From assembly GCA_046704785.1 (NCBI GenBank), contig JBJKRF010000167.1, positions 1 to 24,414 on the forward strand: a stretch of DNA of 24,414 nt, read 5' to 3'. The position numbers were made by a program, and so were the translations under genes. Each line of letters begins with the position of its first letter. Within the stretch, counting starts at the first letter, position 1. The notes beneath the pieces are model-generated. The model searched no databases. It saw only the letters and a program-made list of their open reading frames with translations, and was not told the DNA's origin. This document shows positions 15,266 to 24,239 of this stretch, piece after piece. Source of the DNA: JBJKRF01 sp046704785 (GTDB lineage Bacteria; Chloroflexota; Anaerolineae; Anaerolineales; Villigracilaceae).

Positions 15266-15370
15266 GGTTCATTGAGAATCTGCGGGATGAAGCCGATTTG
15301 TGGGAGTGCAGGCAGTAAATCACCGCCCACACCCCATAAATCGGCTTCACTCCACTGATACTCAACAACC
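15266..15370. repeat. Palindromic repeat, copy C, between convergent operons
   Basis: This 105-bp element has long inverted arms. The left arm is GGTTCATTGAGAATC then TGAAGCCGATTTGTGGG; the complement of the right end is GGTTGTTGAGTATC then TGAAGCCGATTTATGGG, with one gap and few mismatches, including a perfect 12-bp core. The left arm matches copy B (2189-2227) with one difference. The element ends 2 bp before the jetD stop codon and lies about 100 bp after the dhaM stop, so its transcript in either direction folds into a long hairpin and could serve as a bidirectional 3' end. The 99 bp between dhaM and the repeat show no other feature. Confidence 0.8.
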
Positions 15371-15372
15371 CA

Positions 15373-16632
15373 TTAAGCCTGGATCGCCTCCTGTTCCAAT
15401 TTGAGTCCACAATGAAGAAGATGCCTGATTACAGGCTGGACGTCGGCCAACTCCGGTCGTTTGCATAAACGCTTGAGGTTGTACACGTCTGCTCGCGTCA
15501 GCGGACGAGACAGGTGCGCATACGCTTCGAAAGTGGGAATGTCCATCAGGTACGGACGGACCCGAGGGCTGACATATTTCCGCAGTTGTGAGAGGATGTT
15601 GAAGCCGCCGTAATCCATGTCTGACCAGAGATGGATAGGGACCGTTTCGGGAATGAGACGTAGCAAACGACGAATGGCAGGCGAGGGATTGCCCATCAAA
15701 CAAAGCAAGACATATTCCGAGCCGGGCATTGTAGGAGCGCGGAGGAATTCGTGGAAGGAGGTCAGGTTCTCGATGCAGAGAACCGACTTGGCGTGAACAG
15801 CAACGCCCTGGATGGTTTCAACCTGCATGGCAGGAAAACCGATGGAAGGGATAAAGCCGCCCAACGACAGGATTTCCCCACTTTGGGTGGTAAGTTGCCA
15901 ATTTCCGGCCAGGTGAATATAGGTGGGGTTGGGCACCAGGTTGAGTTCGCGCAACATGTCTTCGGCGGAGAGCGCTTTCCATTCAGGGTTGGCAAGGCGC
16001 GCCATGCGGACCACGGCGGATTTGATCTCGTCGAAATGTTTACTGTCGTTAAAGGTGCGAACGCTGAAGACCCGATAGGGAGTTTCCCCTTCAAGACCGG
16101 ATAACGCCCATAAAACGGCCAACAGGTCGATATTCCAGGCCGAATCGGTCAGGCTGAAGGGAGCGGGAGACCTTCCGGCGCGGAGTTGGCCCAAGGTGTG
16201 GTGAATCACATGCGTACGCCAATCGTCCGCCGAAAAGCGGAATCGGTCGGCGAGGAGCAGCGCTTCGAGGCGGGCGCGGGTATTGGAAATGGGCTCCCGC
16301 TGGAGAAGCGCATAGAGGCTGGCGTGAGCAGTGCTCCGGGTTTCGTTGTCGGTCGGGATGCTGACCGATTCGAGCAGGTGTCTGGCCTCGCCCGGAAGCC
16401 ACGTGAGACGCACCAGGTGCGCCTGCTCGAGTTGGGAAAGCTGTTCGTTGGCAATCAGGCGCGGGGAAGGATCGGTTTGGGAAAAATAAGTTGGAAGCTG
16501 AAGGGAAGTGAGGAGAATTTTGATGGCGCGTGCGGTCAGGTGCTCCGTGTTCTTCGTGCGATTCTCATATCTATCGAGGAGCGCATTCAACAGGACGGCA
16601 ACATCGTCAGAAGGGGTAAAAGGAAGGTCCAT
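15373..16632 (-). CDS. jetD: Wadjet defence protein JetD (Toprim nuclease subunit)
   Basis: This 419-residue protein is the DNA-cleaving subunit of the Wadjet plasmid-defence complex. The N-terminal half (about 1-200) is of the DUF3322 type. The C-terminal half is a DUF2220/Toprim domain, with the acidic residue Glu288 in VLCIENLTSF and the DxD pair Asp338/Asp340 in HLWSDMDYGGFNIL, which coordinate metal in Toprim nucleases. The C-terminus LKLEQEAI is typical of JetD. It is the last gene of the jet operon, starting 35 bp after jetC stops. All catalytic acids are intact, so the nuclease should be active. Its stop codon abuts a palindromic repeat that may end the transcript. Confidence 0.9.
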   Translation of the reverse strand: MDLPFTPSDDVAVLLNALLDRYENRTKNTEHLTARAIKILLTSLQLPTYFSQTDPSPRLIANEQLSQLEQAHLVRLTWLPGEARHLLESVSIPTDNETRSTAHASLYALLQREPISNTRARLEALLLADRFRFSADDWRTHVIHHTLGQLRAGRSPAPFSLTDSAWNIDLLAVLWALSGLEGETPYRVFSVRTFNDSKHFDEIKSAVVRMARLANPEWKALSAEDMLRELNLVPNPTYIHLAGNWQLTTQSGEILSLGGFIPSIGFPAMQVETIQGVAVHAKSVLCIENLTSFHEFLRAPTMPGSEYVLLCLMGNPSPAIRRLLRLIPETVPIHLWSDMDYGGFNILSQLRKYVSPRVRPYLMDIPTFEAYAHLSRPLTRADVYNLKRLCKRPELADVQPVIRHLLHCGLKLEQEAIQA

Positions 16633-16667
16633 ATCGGGTCAAAAATTAAGCAGTCCTGTAAACCGCG

Positions 16668-19600
16668 TTACTCCTGTTCGAGTTGCTGGAGCATTTCGTT
16701 TTTGTCGATCTCGACGACGAAGGCGTGACTGTTTTTGCGAACAACCGTGCAGACGGTATCGACATAGGGCAAGAGGGAGCCAGATTTGTCGGGTGGCGTG
16801 GCGAGCAATACTTGCAAACCGGCATCGCGCATAAACTGCAAAGCACTGGCAGTACGAGCCGTGTCCATTTTGCCGAACGCCTCGTCGAAGAGCGCCAGAC
16901 GAATCGTATCAGAAGGGCGCGGCTGATTAAGGCGATAGGCCTGGGCAAAAGAGGCCGCCATGGCTACATAGAAAGGTGTAGTCGTTTCGCCGCCAGATTT
17001 CTTTGCATTGATCTGGCTCAACAAGGCGCGGTCGCCATTGGGATAATGAATGCGGATGTCGTATTGCAGATAAGAACGGTAATCTTGCAATTCATGCAAT
17101 TCGGCGGACAGGGTTTCACCGGTCTGATTGTTGAGCGTGAGGCGTTCGAGCAGCAAGTCCCAGGCTTGCTGATGCTTCTGGCGAAAATCGGAGTCGAAAA
17201 GCGACGCGCCCAACACGCTTTGGCTGTCCATTACCATATCGTACATGCTGCGCAAGTTGGCAGCCGGTTGGGTGATGAATTCATATCGCTCGCCTCCAAA
17301 CCGCAGTTGGGCCAGGGTGGTATTCAGGTAGGCCAACTGCTGGCGAGCTTCGTCGATTTGTTCACGCAGGCGATGGATGAAATTTTCGACCAATTCCTGC
17401 TCGGCCAGGGTACGTTGCTTGGCAATCTGGGCTTCATATTGAGGCAGTTCCGAATCCACCAGTTTTCCGCGTTCAGTCGCATATCGTGTGGCCTGTTCCT
17501 CTTCGTCATACCCAAAATCGTAACGTAGAGAGTAAGCCTGCTTGGCCTCTCGCAGACGGTCGCGATTGCGCGTTTCGGCCGTTTGGTAATCGCCTTCGTA
17601 CCGTTCGGCATTTTGCTGGATCACATCTGCAGGCTGGCGTTCGAGGCGACGAGCATATTCTTTTTCCACCTCGGCGTGAAATTCGTCGTCGGGGGTCTCG
17701 TCCGCAAGAAATGCATCAGCCTCCTGGATGGACTGGTCGATCTCACGCTCGAGGCGGGGGATTTCGCCTTCAGCCAGATTCTGAACATCGGCCTGCATCC
17801 CACCAATTCGACGTTCGACCTGGCCTGTTTCCATTTGCAGACGGTTGTACTCCGCCTGATGCCGTTCCATGTCCGCTTTCAAACTTTCGGCGGTGTGCAG
17901 GTCGAGCTTTTGTAATTCCGCCGTCAGGGCAGACTGTTGGGCCTCGCGCTCTTCCAGGCCGGAAATACCGTCGAAGGCATGTTCCAGATCGATCAACGGG
18001 CGAACTCTGTCGCGCGTGAGACGGAGATACTCTCGCAAAATGGAGTCACGCTCGTTAAGCGAGGTCATCTCCTCTGCGATTTCGTCCAAACGCCGTTGGC
18101 GATTTTCGACCTGACTGACGACAGCACGTTCACCGATAAACCAGCGTCCGTAAATTTGGGGGTTGATGTGGCTGTCGGTATAGTTGCGGCGCACGAAACA
18201 GTCGCGGGTGATGGCCGTGCGATGCGGGCGAAGCTCTTCGAGCGTGCCACACTTGACATAATGCCCAAGCAGCAAGTCGACAAAGGCGCGCGCGGCAGGA
18301 TGAGAACTGGCGACCTCCGAGCAAAGCATTTCACGCTGACCACCCTCTGAAGCATGCTGCATTATCCGTTCGGTATCGAGAAGAGCAACGCCATGCAAAT
18401 TATCTTGATGGCGACGCTCCCGATAGAGGCGCATAGCGGCTTCATAGTGATCCGGTGGAACCAGGAGTGTAAAACGACTTCGTCCGAGCACGCCTTCCAC
18501 AGCGTTTTGCCAGTCTTTATCGGGAATGCTGAGGACGGTGCAAAGGAAGACGACCTCCTCGCTGGATAGTCCGAGTTCGGCGCGCAATAAGCGGCGCAGG
18601 CGGTTGGCTTGCGGCGCTTCGCTTTCATAGCTGACCTCGCGGTCGCCTGTGCGCAGTTTACGGATTTCGTCTTCGAGTGTTTGGGCTTCCTCACGCAACG
18701 CAGTCACTTTTTCGGTAAGAATGATTTGCTCGCGCGTGTAATCTTGCGATAAAGCGTTGACTGCCGTCTGGTAATCGCGGATCAAGGACCGTATTTCATC
18801 TTCCGGTTTGGATTTGCTTGGCTTGGAAAGAAAGGCTTCGAGCGCTGGTGAAACCTCTTGGCCGTGACTATGAATCAAATCACGTAATTTTCCGGCATGC
18901 GTACGTTCCGCATTGAGGGCAGTCTTGGCATCCATTTGGCGCTGGCGCAAAACAGCAATTTCGGCCTGGAGAGCCTCGAGTTTCTCTGTCAGTTCACGCT
19001 GCTTGATGGCAGATTGATCCGTCTGCAAGGCAACTTTCGCGTCGAGCAGGGCCGTCTCGGCAAACTTCAGGTGGCTGGCAAGTTGTTCACGCTGGATTTC
19101 GGCCCGGTTGAGTTCAAGGCGGATTTCATCCAGCTTCAAGCGGGCGTCTTTCAATTCAGCCGTGTGGATTTCGCCCCGGGAACGACGTGCAATATAGCCG
19201 TTGGTGATGCGCCGACGATGGTTGGCAGCGCGCTCTTTATCGAGTTCGTCGATGTGTCCGAGCGCCTCGATACGTTCGCGCACATCGGCAGCCAGACCCT
19301 CGAAGTGCCGCAATGTATCCAGTTGGGCTTGCAGGGTTTTGACATCCAGTAAATTTTCATCCAGCAGGTAGTTGTGAACAAAGGAGCGAATATCGGTAAG
19401 CGGACTGAAAGCCAGTCCTTTGACGATTTTGGCGGGAAAGGAATCTTTGAGCTGGCCAAGCCGGTTGAGCAGGTGAACGCGATAATCTTCCAGCCGGGTA
19501 AATATCTGAGCGCGGGAGGCCGGCGGAAGGGCGAAATGATCGAGATGGCGTTTAAAAGCACGGGTGTCGAACAGGCGTCCGGGAGGGGAATCCGCCTGGA

Positions 19601-20009
19601 AGAACCAACGATCGTCCAGTTCTGCATTGTGGACGATGAAATAGACAACATCAGGGCTGCGGCCATCTTCGAAGGCGTCTATCACCACACCGTGTGAAAA
19701 GAAAGTGCCGTCGGGGTTGCGAAATTCGAGCGCGATTACGCCAGTGGCGTCGCCGCGCAGGAAGCGCTGCCCCTCGGTGCCGAGTTCACCGCGCACATAA
19801 CTGGCAAGGGTGCGTTTGCCGCCCGCCAGTGCCGCCTGGTTGAAGCGTACGTCGCGCTGTCCACCCACCAAGGCAAATTGGATGGCATCCAGGATGGTGG
19901 ATTTGCCTGCGCCGTTGATGCCAATGAAATAAGTACTGCCCTGGCAATTGATGGTGGTATTTTCGAATAAATGCCAGTTGATCAGACGGATTTTGGTGAG
20001 TGTTTTCAT
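16668..20009 (-). CDS. jetC: Wadjet defence protein JetC (SMC/MukB-like ATPase)
   Basis: This 1113-residue SMC-like motor is thought to extrude and test DNA loops in the Wadjet complex. Walker A is GINGAGKST (30-38). The C-terminal head carries the signature SGGE (1005-1008), Walker B LALFDEAFG (Asp1042, Glu1043) and the D-loop KMD. Two long predicted coiled coils (about 220-460 and 640-940) flank a globular hinge-like region (about 465-640, with SIPDKDWQNAVEGVLG). Size and motif order match the JetC/MukB class rather than SbcC. The ATP site and catalytic Glu are intact. It begins 9 bp after jetB stops and shares the operon with jetA, jetB and jetD. Confidence 0.93.
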   Translation of the reverse strand: MKTLTKIRLINWHLFENTTINCQGSTYFIGINGAGKSTILDAIQFALVGGQRDVRFNQAALAGGKRTLASYVRGELGTEGQRFLRGDATGVIALEFRNPDGTFFSHGVVIDAFEDGRSPDVVYFIVHNAELDDRWFFQADSPPGRLFDTRAFKRHLDHFALPPASRAQIFTRLEDYRVHLLNRLGQLKDSFPAKIVKGLAFSPLTDIRSFVHNYLLDENLLDVKTLQAQLDTLRHFEGLAADVRERIEALGHIDELDKERAANHRRRITNGYIARRSRGEIHTAELKDARLKLDEIRLELNRAEIQREQLASHLKFAETALLDAKVALQTDQSAIKQRELTEKLEALQAEIAVLRQRQMDAKTALNAERTHAGKLRDLIHSHGQEVSPALEAFLSKPSKSKPEDEIRSLIRDYQTAVNALSQDYTREQIILTEKVTALREEAQTLEDEIRKLRTGDREVSYESEAPQANRLRRLLRAELGLSSEEVVFLCTVLSIPDKDWQNAVEGVLGRSRFTLLVPPDHYEAAMRLYRERRHQDNLHGVALLDTERIMQHASEGGQREMLCSEVASSHPAARAFVDLLLGHYVKCGTLEELRPHRTAITRDCFVRRNYTDSHINPQIYGRWFIGERAVVSQVENRQRRLDEIAEEMTSLNERDSILREYLRLTRDRVRPLIDLEHAFDGISGLEEREAQQSALTAELQKLDLHTAESLKADMERHQAEYNRLQMETGQVERRIGGMQADVQNLAEGEIPRLEREIDQSIQEADAFLADETPDDEFHAEVEKEYARRLERQPADVIQQNAERYEGDYQTAETRNRDRLREAKQAYSLRYDFGYDEEEQATRYATERGKLVDSELPQYEAQIAKQRTLAEQELVENFIHRLREQIDEARQQLAYLNTTLAQLRFGGERYEFITQPAANLRSMYDMVMDSQSVLGASLFDSDFRQKHQQAWDLLLERLTLNNQTGETLSAELHELQDYRSYLQYDIRIHYPNGDRALLSQINAKKSGGETTTPFYVAMAASFAQAYRLNQPRPSDTIRLALFDEAFGKMDTARTASALQFMRDAGLQVLLATPPDKSGSLLPYVDTVCTVVRKNSHAFVVEIDKNEMLQQLEQE

Positions 20010-20018
20010 CAGAAATCC

Positions 20019-20642
20019 TTATTCCACATCCTGAGATTCCTCATCATCCGAGGAACGGTATTTGCGTATCCAGGCTTCGAGTTCATCCACCGTCTGGACA
20101 GGCAAGATCAAACGGACGGAGCCGCGCAGGCGCAGGCGGGCCTCGGCATCGCGCACATCGATGGTGCGGCCATCGAGCGTATCGATCAATCCCATAGTGC
20201 GCAAATGGCGCAGCAGATTTTCGTACTGGATGATACCCAGGTCTCGTTCTTTGCCGGTGATGGTGCGGTATTCCTCGCGGACCTCACCAATGGTTACCAC
20301 AGGGTCCTGCGCCAGGCTAAGCCGTTCGACGCGTTCTTCATAGAGCTTGCGCAAGACGACGATCATCAAGGTCTCGTCCAGCTTGTAGCGGGCGCGACAG
20401 TAACTGTATTCCGAGACGACCTGAAAGATGCGATGATAATCGTCGTGGAGCAGATGATAGCCAGCCAGTTCGAGCACGGTCTCGCAGGCCTCGCGGTGGC
20501 GGTGAATAAAATAGTAATCGTCCTTGTCTTCTTCTTTATCCTGGTAAAGAAAGACCTGACCCAGAATACGGTTGAGGACGCGGGGAAGGTCACGCTGCGC
20601 CTTTTCAGGCAGAGACGAAAGGGGAGTCAGTTCCAGGGTCAT
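20019..20642 (-). CDS. jetB: Wadjet defence protein JetB (DUF4194, kite subunit)
   Basis: This 207-residue protein is the DUF4194 subunit of Wadjet, equivalent to MukE-type kite proteins that bind the SMC heads and the kleisin. It is rich in charged helices, with the family-like core YHLLHDDYHRIFQVVSEYSY and KLDETLMIVVLRKLYEE (about 57-102), followed by a winged-helix-like region up to DARLRLRGSVRLILPV. No enzymatic motif is expected. Its ATG overlaps the jetA stop in an ATGA junction, showing translational coupling, and jetC follows after 9 bp. The acidic tail (SSDDEESQDVE) is notable. Confidence 0.88.
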   Translation of the reverse strand: MTLELTPLSSLPEKAQRDLPRVLNRILGQVFLYQDKEEDKDDYYFIHRHREACETVLELAGYHLLHDDYHRIFQVVSEYSYCRARYKLDETLMIVVLRKLYEERVERLSLAQDPVVTIGEVREEYRTITGKERDLGIIQYENLLRHLRTMGLIDTLDGRTIDVRDAEARLRLRGSVRLILPVQTVDELEAWIRKYRSSDDEESQDVE

Positions 20643-22075
20643 AATTTATAAATCTCGAACGGAACAACGCGATAGGTTCCCATATCAACCGGTGCGCCCT
20701 CAGTCACCTCGATCCCGTAAACAACTTCCGGATGATGAGCATAGGCCAGAATGGTCGTGAGCCAGTGTAAATCAGCAGAGACTTCCGTCGGAATTTCGGT
20801 GACGTGCAATCTTTTGTGCCCGTTGAAAAAACCGAGCACTTTGCGGTTGACCTTTTCGGGTGAGAAGGCCTGAGTAACATCTCTCATAGTCAGGGCACGC
20901 AGCGCTTCCATATCTTCGGGGTGCAAGGTAGGCAAAACAACCGTATCGGGCATAAAAGGAGCCCGGCGTTGGGGTGGGGTATAGTAGCTATGAATATCCG
21001 GCAGATAGACCGGGTGCTGACGCAACGTTGGCGCATCGATGGGTAAATCGTCCGCACCTTCGTCTTTCATCGCCGAGAATTGGCGGGCAAGCGAGACAAG
21101 ACGATCTTTGAAACTCCCGTCGGCGTTTCCCAACTGATAGCGCACCTGGCGCAACGACGTGCGCAGGTACTGCGCGTGTCGCTGGTCAATATCTTCAAGC
21201 AGCGGATCCAACCCTTCCAGTTGGTGAATGACGAATTGCAGATAACTGGAAAGCGTTTGTTCGGCCTGGGTGGGATTCAAACGGCTTTGCAGCGCCATCT
21301 CCTCGGCAGCTTTGGCAAGCCAATCAGCGTCGAGTTGCCAGGTTTGCAATTGGTTGATGATGTCACGGCGATACCGCGAGACGTGGTCTGAAGTTTTCAA
21401 CGCGTGGTACGAACTGCCGAGCGTTTGGGAATAGTCATCAAATTGCAGGCGCAGCAGATCGGCAATTTCCTTTTCCCGCGTGGCGCGCTCCACATAACGA
21501 CGGATGTTCTGGTTGAGCTCACTCAGCCCGCGCACCATCTGGCGCACGTTTTCGTAGGCCTGGGTCACAGCCAACGCCGGGGAAAAATCCTTGTTAGTCT
21601 CGGCGGCAGTGATCAATTGGTGAGCCGTATAAATTTGCCCGGTGAACTCGTGAGGTTTTTGCTGCTCGATTTTGCGCAATGCCTCGAGCAGCGTAAAAGC
21701 GTAGTCGGGCAAGGCGATGGTCTCACTGTAATCGGCGTGTTGCTCACGCTCGACCCAACCTGTTTCTTCCAGGCGGCGGATCAGATAGGAGGCGTAATCC
21801 TGTTCGGATTTTTGACCCGTTATCGAAACGGAATCAGACTCACCCGTCGCCTGATTCGCCATCTCGACGGCAATCTCGCCCTCAGCGCCCGATCCCTTTA
21901 AATAGTCCACGATTTCGGCGACGACGACTTCCCGCGCCAATCCAAAACGATTGAATTCCCCGAGTTCATAGATGCGCAGCAAGATTGCCATATAGTGTCG
22001 CTGGAGGGTGGTGGCGCCCTGCGTGCTGAACAAATTAAAGAGATTGGGCGGCAGAATATCAAATGGATTCGCCAT
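20639..22075 (-). CDS. jetA: Wadjet defence protein JetA (kleisin-like)
   Basis: JetA (478 residues) is the kleisin-type subunit that bridges the JetC heads with JetB. I chose the ATG at 22075 because GGGAGG is placed about 8 bases upstream and the product then begins MANPFDILPPNLFNLFS, as JetA proteins do; the open frame back to 22243 overlaps the upstream regulator. The N-terminal region (about 20-130) is winged-helix-like (LAREVVVAEIVDYL, SYLIRRLEETGWVERE). A long helical middle (about 160-330) precedes a C-terminal domain. Which Wadjet type it belongs to (DUF3375 or the PF18982-like JetA) needs profile comparison; the N-terminus looks closer to the latter. The start overlaps the XRE regulator gene by 17 bp. 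Confidence 0.88.
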   Translation of the reverse strand: MANPFDILPPNLFNLFSTQGATTLQRHYMAILLRIYELGEFNRFGLAREVVVAEIVDYLKGSGAEGEIAVEMANQATGESDSVSITGQKSEQDYASYLIRRLEETGWVEREQHADYSETIALPDYAFTLLEALRKIEQQKPHEFTGQIYTAHQLITAAETNKDFSPALAVTQAYENVRQMVRGLSELNQNIRRYVERATREKEIADLLRLQFDDYSQTLGSSYHALKTSDHVSRYRRDIINQLQTWQLDADWLAKAAEEMALQSRLNPTQAEQTLSSYLQFVIHQLEGLDPLLEDIDQRHAQYLRTSLRQVRYQLGNADGSFKDRLVSLARQFSAMKDEGADDLPIDAPTLRQHPVYLPDIHSYYTPPQRRAPFMPDTVVLPTLHPEDMEALRALTMRDVTQAFSPEKVNRKVLGFFNGHKRLHVTEIPTEVSADLHWLTTILAYAHHPEVVYGIEVTEGAPVDMGTYRVVPFEIYKL

Positions 22076-22310
22076 GTTCTGCCTCCCAAACCAGAATATC
22101 CTGCAACTCACAATGCAGCACGGTACACAGGCGAGCAAGGGACTCCAGGTCGACATGACGGGCCGTGCCCGCATCGAGACGATAGACGAAGTCCTTGGGA
22201 ACGCCTGCTTTTTCGGCAAGCCTGCGTGGCGACATACGTTCACCTGTTTCGATTTGCTGCTTACCGAGTAAAATAGTGATACGACCAGATGTCTCGATTT
22301 TAGAACTCAT
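22059..22310 (-). CDS. XRE-family HTH regulator heading the jet operon
   Basis: This 83-residue Cro/C1-type DNA-binding protein has a helix-turn-helix at about 27-70 (SPRRLAEKAGVPKDFVYRLD, then LESLARLCTVLHCELQDIL), which is nearly the whole protein. It has no Shine-Dalgarno site; instead a consensus promoter places transcription initiation at its AUG, so it is probably read from a leaderless mRNA. An 18-bp palindrome overlaps that start. Its 3' end overlaps jetA by 17 bp, so it is the first gene of a xre-jetABCD operon. I infer that it is an autorepressor keeping Wadjet expression low. A dedicated regulator is not part of the core four-gene Wadjet definition. Confidence 0.8.
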   Translation of the reverse strand: MSSKIETSGRITILLGKQQIETGERMSPRRLAEKAGVPKDFVYRLDAGTARHVDLESLARLCTVLHCELQDILVWEAEHGESI

Positions 22311-22317
22311 GTTCTAA
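22300..22317. promoter_or_regulatory. Palindromic operator over the xre-jet start
   Basis: TTAGAAC-TCAT-GTTCTAA is an 18-bp perfect palindrome with 7-bp arms and a 4-bp centre. It covers the predicted transcription start and the ATG of the XRE gene and touches the -10 box. The size suits a dimer of a small XRE protein. I infer autoregulation. Confidence 0.6.
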
Positions 22318-22345
22318 TCATAAAACCAAACAGATATTTTGTCAA
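22317..22345 (-). promoter_or_regulatory. Consensus promoter of the xre-jetABCD operon
   Basis: Reading the minus strand, TTGACA (22345-22340), a 17-bp spacer and TATGAT (22322-22317) make a near-perfect sigma70 promoter. The seventh base after the -10 box is the A of the XRE start codon (22310), so a leaderless transcript is expected. Such a strong promoter for a defence operon fits tight repression through the overlapping palindrome. Confidence 0.7.
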
Positions 22346-22396
22346 GCCTTTCGGCGAAAAATCAAGACAAACGCCGATTTTGGGAGCAATGGACCA

Positions 22397-24157
22397 ATGA
22401 ACATTTCGTTGACGGAAAAAGAAATTCGCAGTCGTGCCAGCTACCAGAGCTTTCAGAAGGGGCTGGAATATTATCAGGCTGGAGCAATTTACAATTCTAC
22501 CCGACAAATCACGTCAAGTGGCATGACGTTGATCGCTCAATGCGAGGGAAGCAGCGCCTCTTCCTATCGTCTGCGCGCGGAGTTGGATGAAGGCGGGGTA
22601 CGGTCAGCTTCCTGCACCTGCCCGTATGATTGGGGTGGAGATTGCAAACATATCGTCGCATTGTTGCTCTTGTACCTTCACCAACCGGACGAATTTTCCG
22701 AACAAAAAAGCGTAGAGGGGCTGTTGGCCGGTATGGAGAAAGAAGCGTTGGTCGCACTGGTTCGCCGCCTGGTGGAGCATGACCCCGCTCTCTATAATAT
22801 CTTGGAATTGGCAATCCCAGCAGCAAGAGCCAGTACACAGTCTAATACGTCAAGTCAACTCCAACAACACCAAACCCAGGTTTCGGAACAAGCCTATCGC
22901 AAACAAATCCTGCGGATATTAAAACATCGCGGATACGATAGGTATGAGGACAATTGGGAAGTCCCAGCCTACATCGACGACCTGCAAGAGGTGCTCGATA
23001 CGTCGATCCAATTTTTGGACGCAGGCGACGCCGAAGGCGCATTGATTATCCTACGCGTTTTGCTGGAAGAGCTGACCGAAGACTACGATAGCGATATGGA
23101 TTACGATGGCGACCTAGCCTGTCTTATCCAAGATATTGGGATGCCGCTGGCCGAGGCCGTTCTCAGTTCCACGCTGAATACCAACGCTCACGAGGAACTC
23201 CAAGAAACAATGCAGCAAATACGCGATACTCTGGATGAAATGATCGAGGCCGAAGATGACCTCGATCTTGTGCTGGCTGCGTTGAAATATGGCTGGGACG
23301 ACATGCCGGATGAAAATATCGAGTGGGAAAAATATGAAGAAGACTATTGGGCGGTTCTTGACCGTTTAAAGCAGGCCCGCCTGAACGTACTGGCACGCCA
23401 AGGAAACGATGAATCATTTTTGCGTCTGGCAAAAAAAGCGGACACCAAACGGTATATCATGAAACTGCTCGAACTTGGGCGCGTGGAGGATGCCATCAGT
23501 TCAAGCCAAGAACTCAATGCAATCGATGACATCTTCCAGGTTGCCCAAAGACTGCGTGAAGTTGGGCGCCTGGCAGAAGCCATTACGCTGGCAGAGCGAG
23601 GATTAGGAGTCGGCGGTCAGGTCCACGCCCTGGCACTCTGGCTGGCTCCACTGGAAGAATCCCAGGGCAACAAGGACATGGCGCTGTTGGCTTATCGGGC
23701 GGCGTACAATGAGACTCCACATATCCAGACATATCGTCACATCAAGCAACTTGCAGGAACAGACTGGCAAAAGATTCAACCTGCCCTTATCCAAAGAGCA
23801 GGCCAAGGGTATTCTTCAGATGTTCTAGTGGACATTCATCTGGATGAAAACAACTGGGAGGCTGCCATCAAAGTCGCCGAGTCGCAGAGTTGGTCCTTTA
23901 ACCTGCTCGAAAAAGTAGCTGATACGCTCATCCCCTATCGCCCGGATTGGGTCATTCATGCGTCGCTCAAGCAGTCGGATGCATTGATTGCCAAGACACA
24001 GAGCAAACTCTATCCTATCGCGGCAAGATGGTTAGCACGGGCAAAAAAAGCCTATCAACAAAAAGGGCAGCAGGCAGAGTGGCAGGCTTATATCGATCAT
24101 TTGCGTGCGACTTACGCAAGACGCCCGGCATTGCAAAGAGAAATTAAAGGACTCTAA
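22397..24157 (+). CDS. SWIM zinc-finger protein with helical-repeat C-terminus
   Basis: This 586-residue protein has an N-terminal SWIM zinc finger with the ligand pattern Cys73-x-Cys75-x7-Cys83-x-His85 (CTCPYDWGGDCKH). The remainder is almost wholly helical and reads like TPR/HEAT-type repeats (for example AEAITLAERGLGVGGQVHAL and DMALLAYRAAYNETP), with an acidic stretch at about 225-310. Such proteins are common in bacteria, often beside SNF2-like helicases, but none is present here. Binding to nucleic acid or protein is likely; the biological role is unknown. The start at 22397 has GGGAG about 10 bases upstream; an ATG at 22389 is out of frame. It diverges from the Wadjet operon across an 86-bp gap. 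Confidence 0.8.
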   Translation: MNISLTEKEIRSRASYQSFQKGLEYYQAGAIYNSTRQITSSGMTLIAQCEGSSASSYRLRAELDEGGVRSASCTCPYDWGGDCKHIVALLLLYLHQPDEFSEQKSVEGLLAGMEKEALVALVRRLVEHDPALYNILELAIPAARASTQSNTSSQLQQHQTQVSEQAYRKQILRILKHRGYDRYEDNWEVPAYIDDLQEVLDTSIQFLDAGDAEGALIILRVLLEELTEDYDSDMDYDGDLACLIQDIGMPLAEAVLSSTLNTNAHEELQETMQQIRDTLDEMIEAEDDLDLVLAALKYGWDDMPDENIEWEKYEEDYWAVLDRLKQARLNVLARQGNDESFLRLAKKADTKRYIMKLLELGRVEDAISSSQELNAIDDIFQVAQRLREVGRLAEAITLAERGLGVGGQVHALALWLAPLEESQGNKDMALLAYRAAYNETPHIQTYRHIKQLAGTDWQKIQPALIQRAGQGYSSDVLVDIHLDENNWEAAIKVAESQSWSFNLLEKVADTLIPYRPDWVIHASLKQSDALIAKTQSKLYPIAARWLARAKKAYQQKGQQAEWQAYIDHLRATYARRPALQREIKGL

Positions 24158-24239
24158 CTCGACTTTTTCGAATGGCAAGTTGGCTTTATATCGCAGCCAA
24201 AATTCATTTATTTTCCCACATGTCCTCGATGACAAAAGT

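Noticed and set aside
22076..22243. 56-residue N-terminal extension of JetA
   Set aside because: The extension lies inside the XRE gene in another frame, is unlike JetA N-termini, and a good ribosome site precedes the ATG at 22075.
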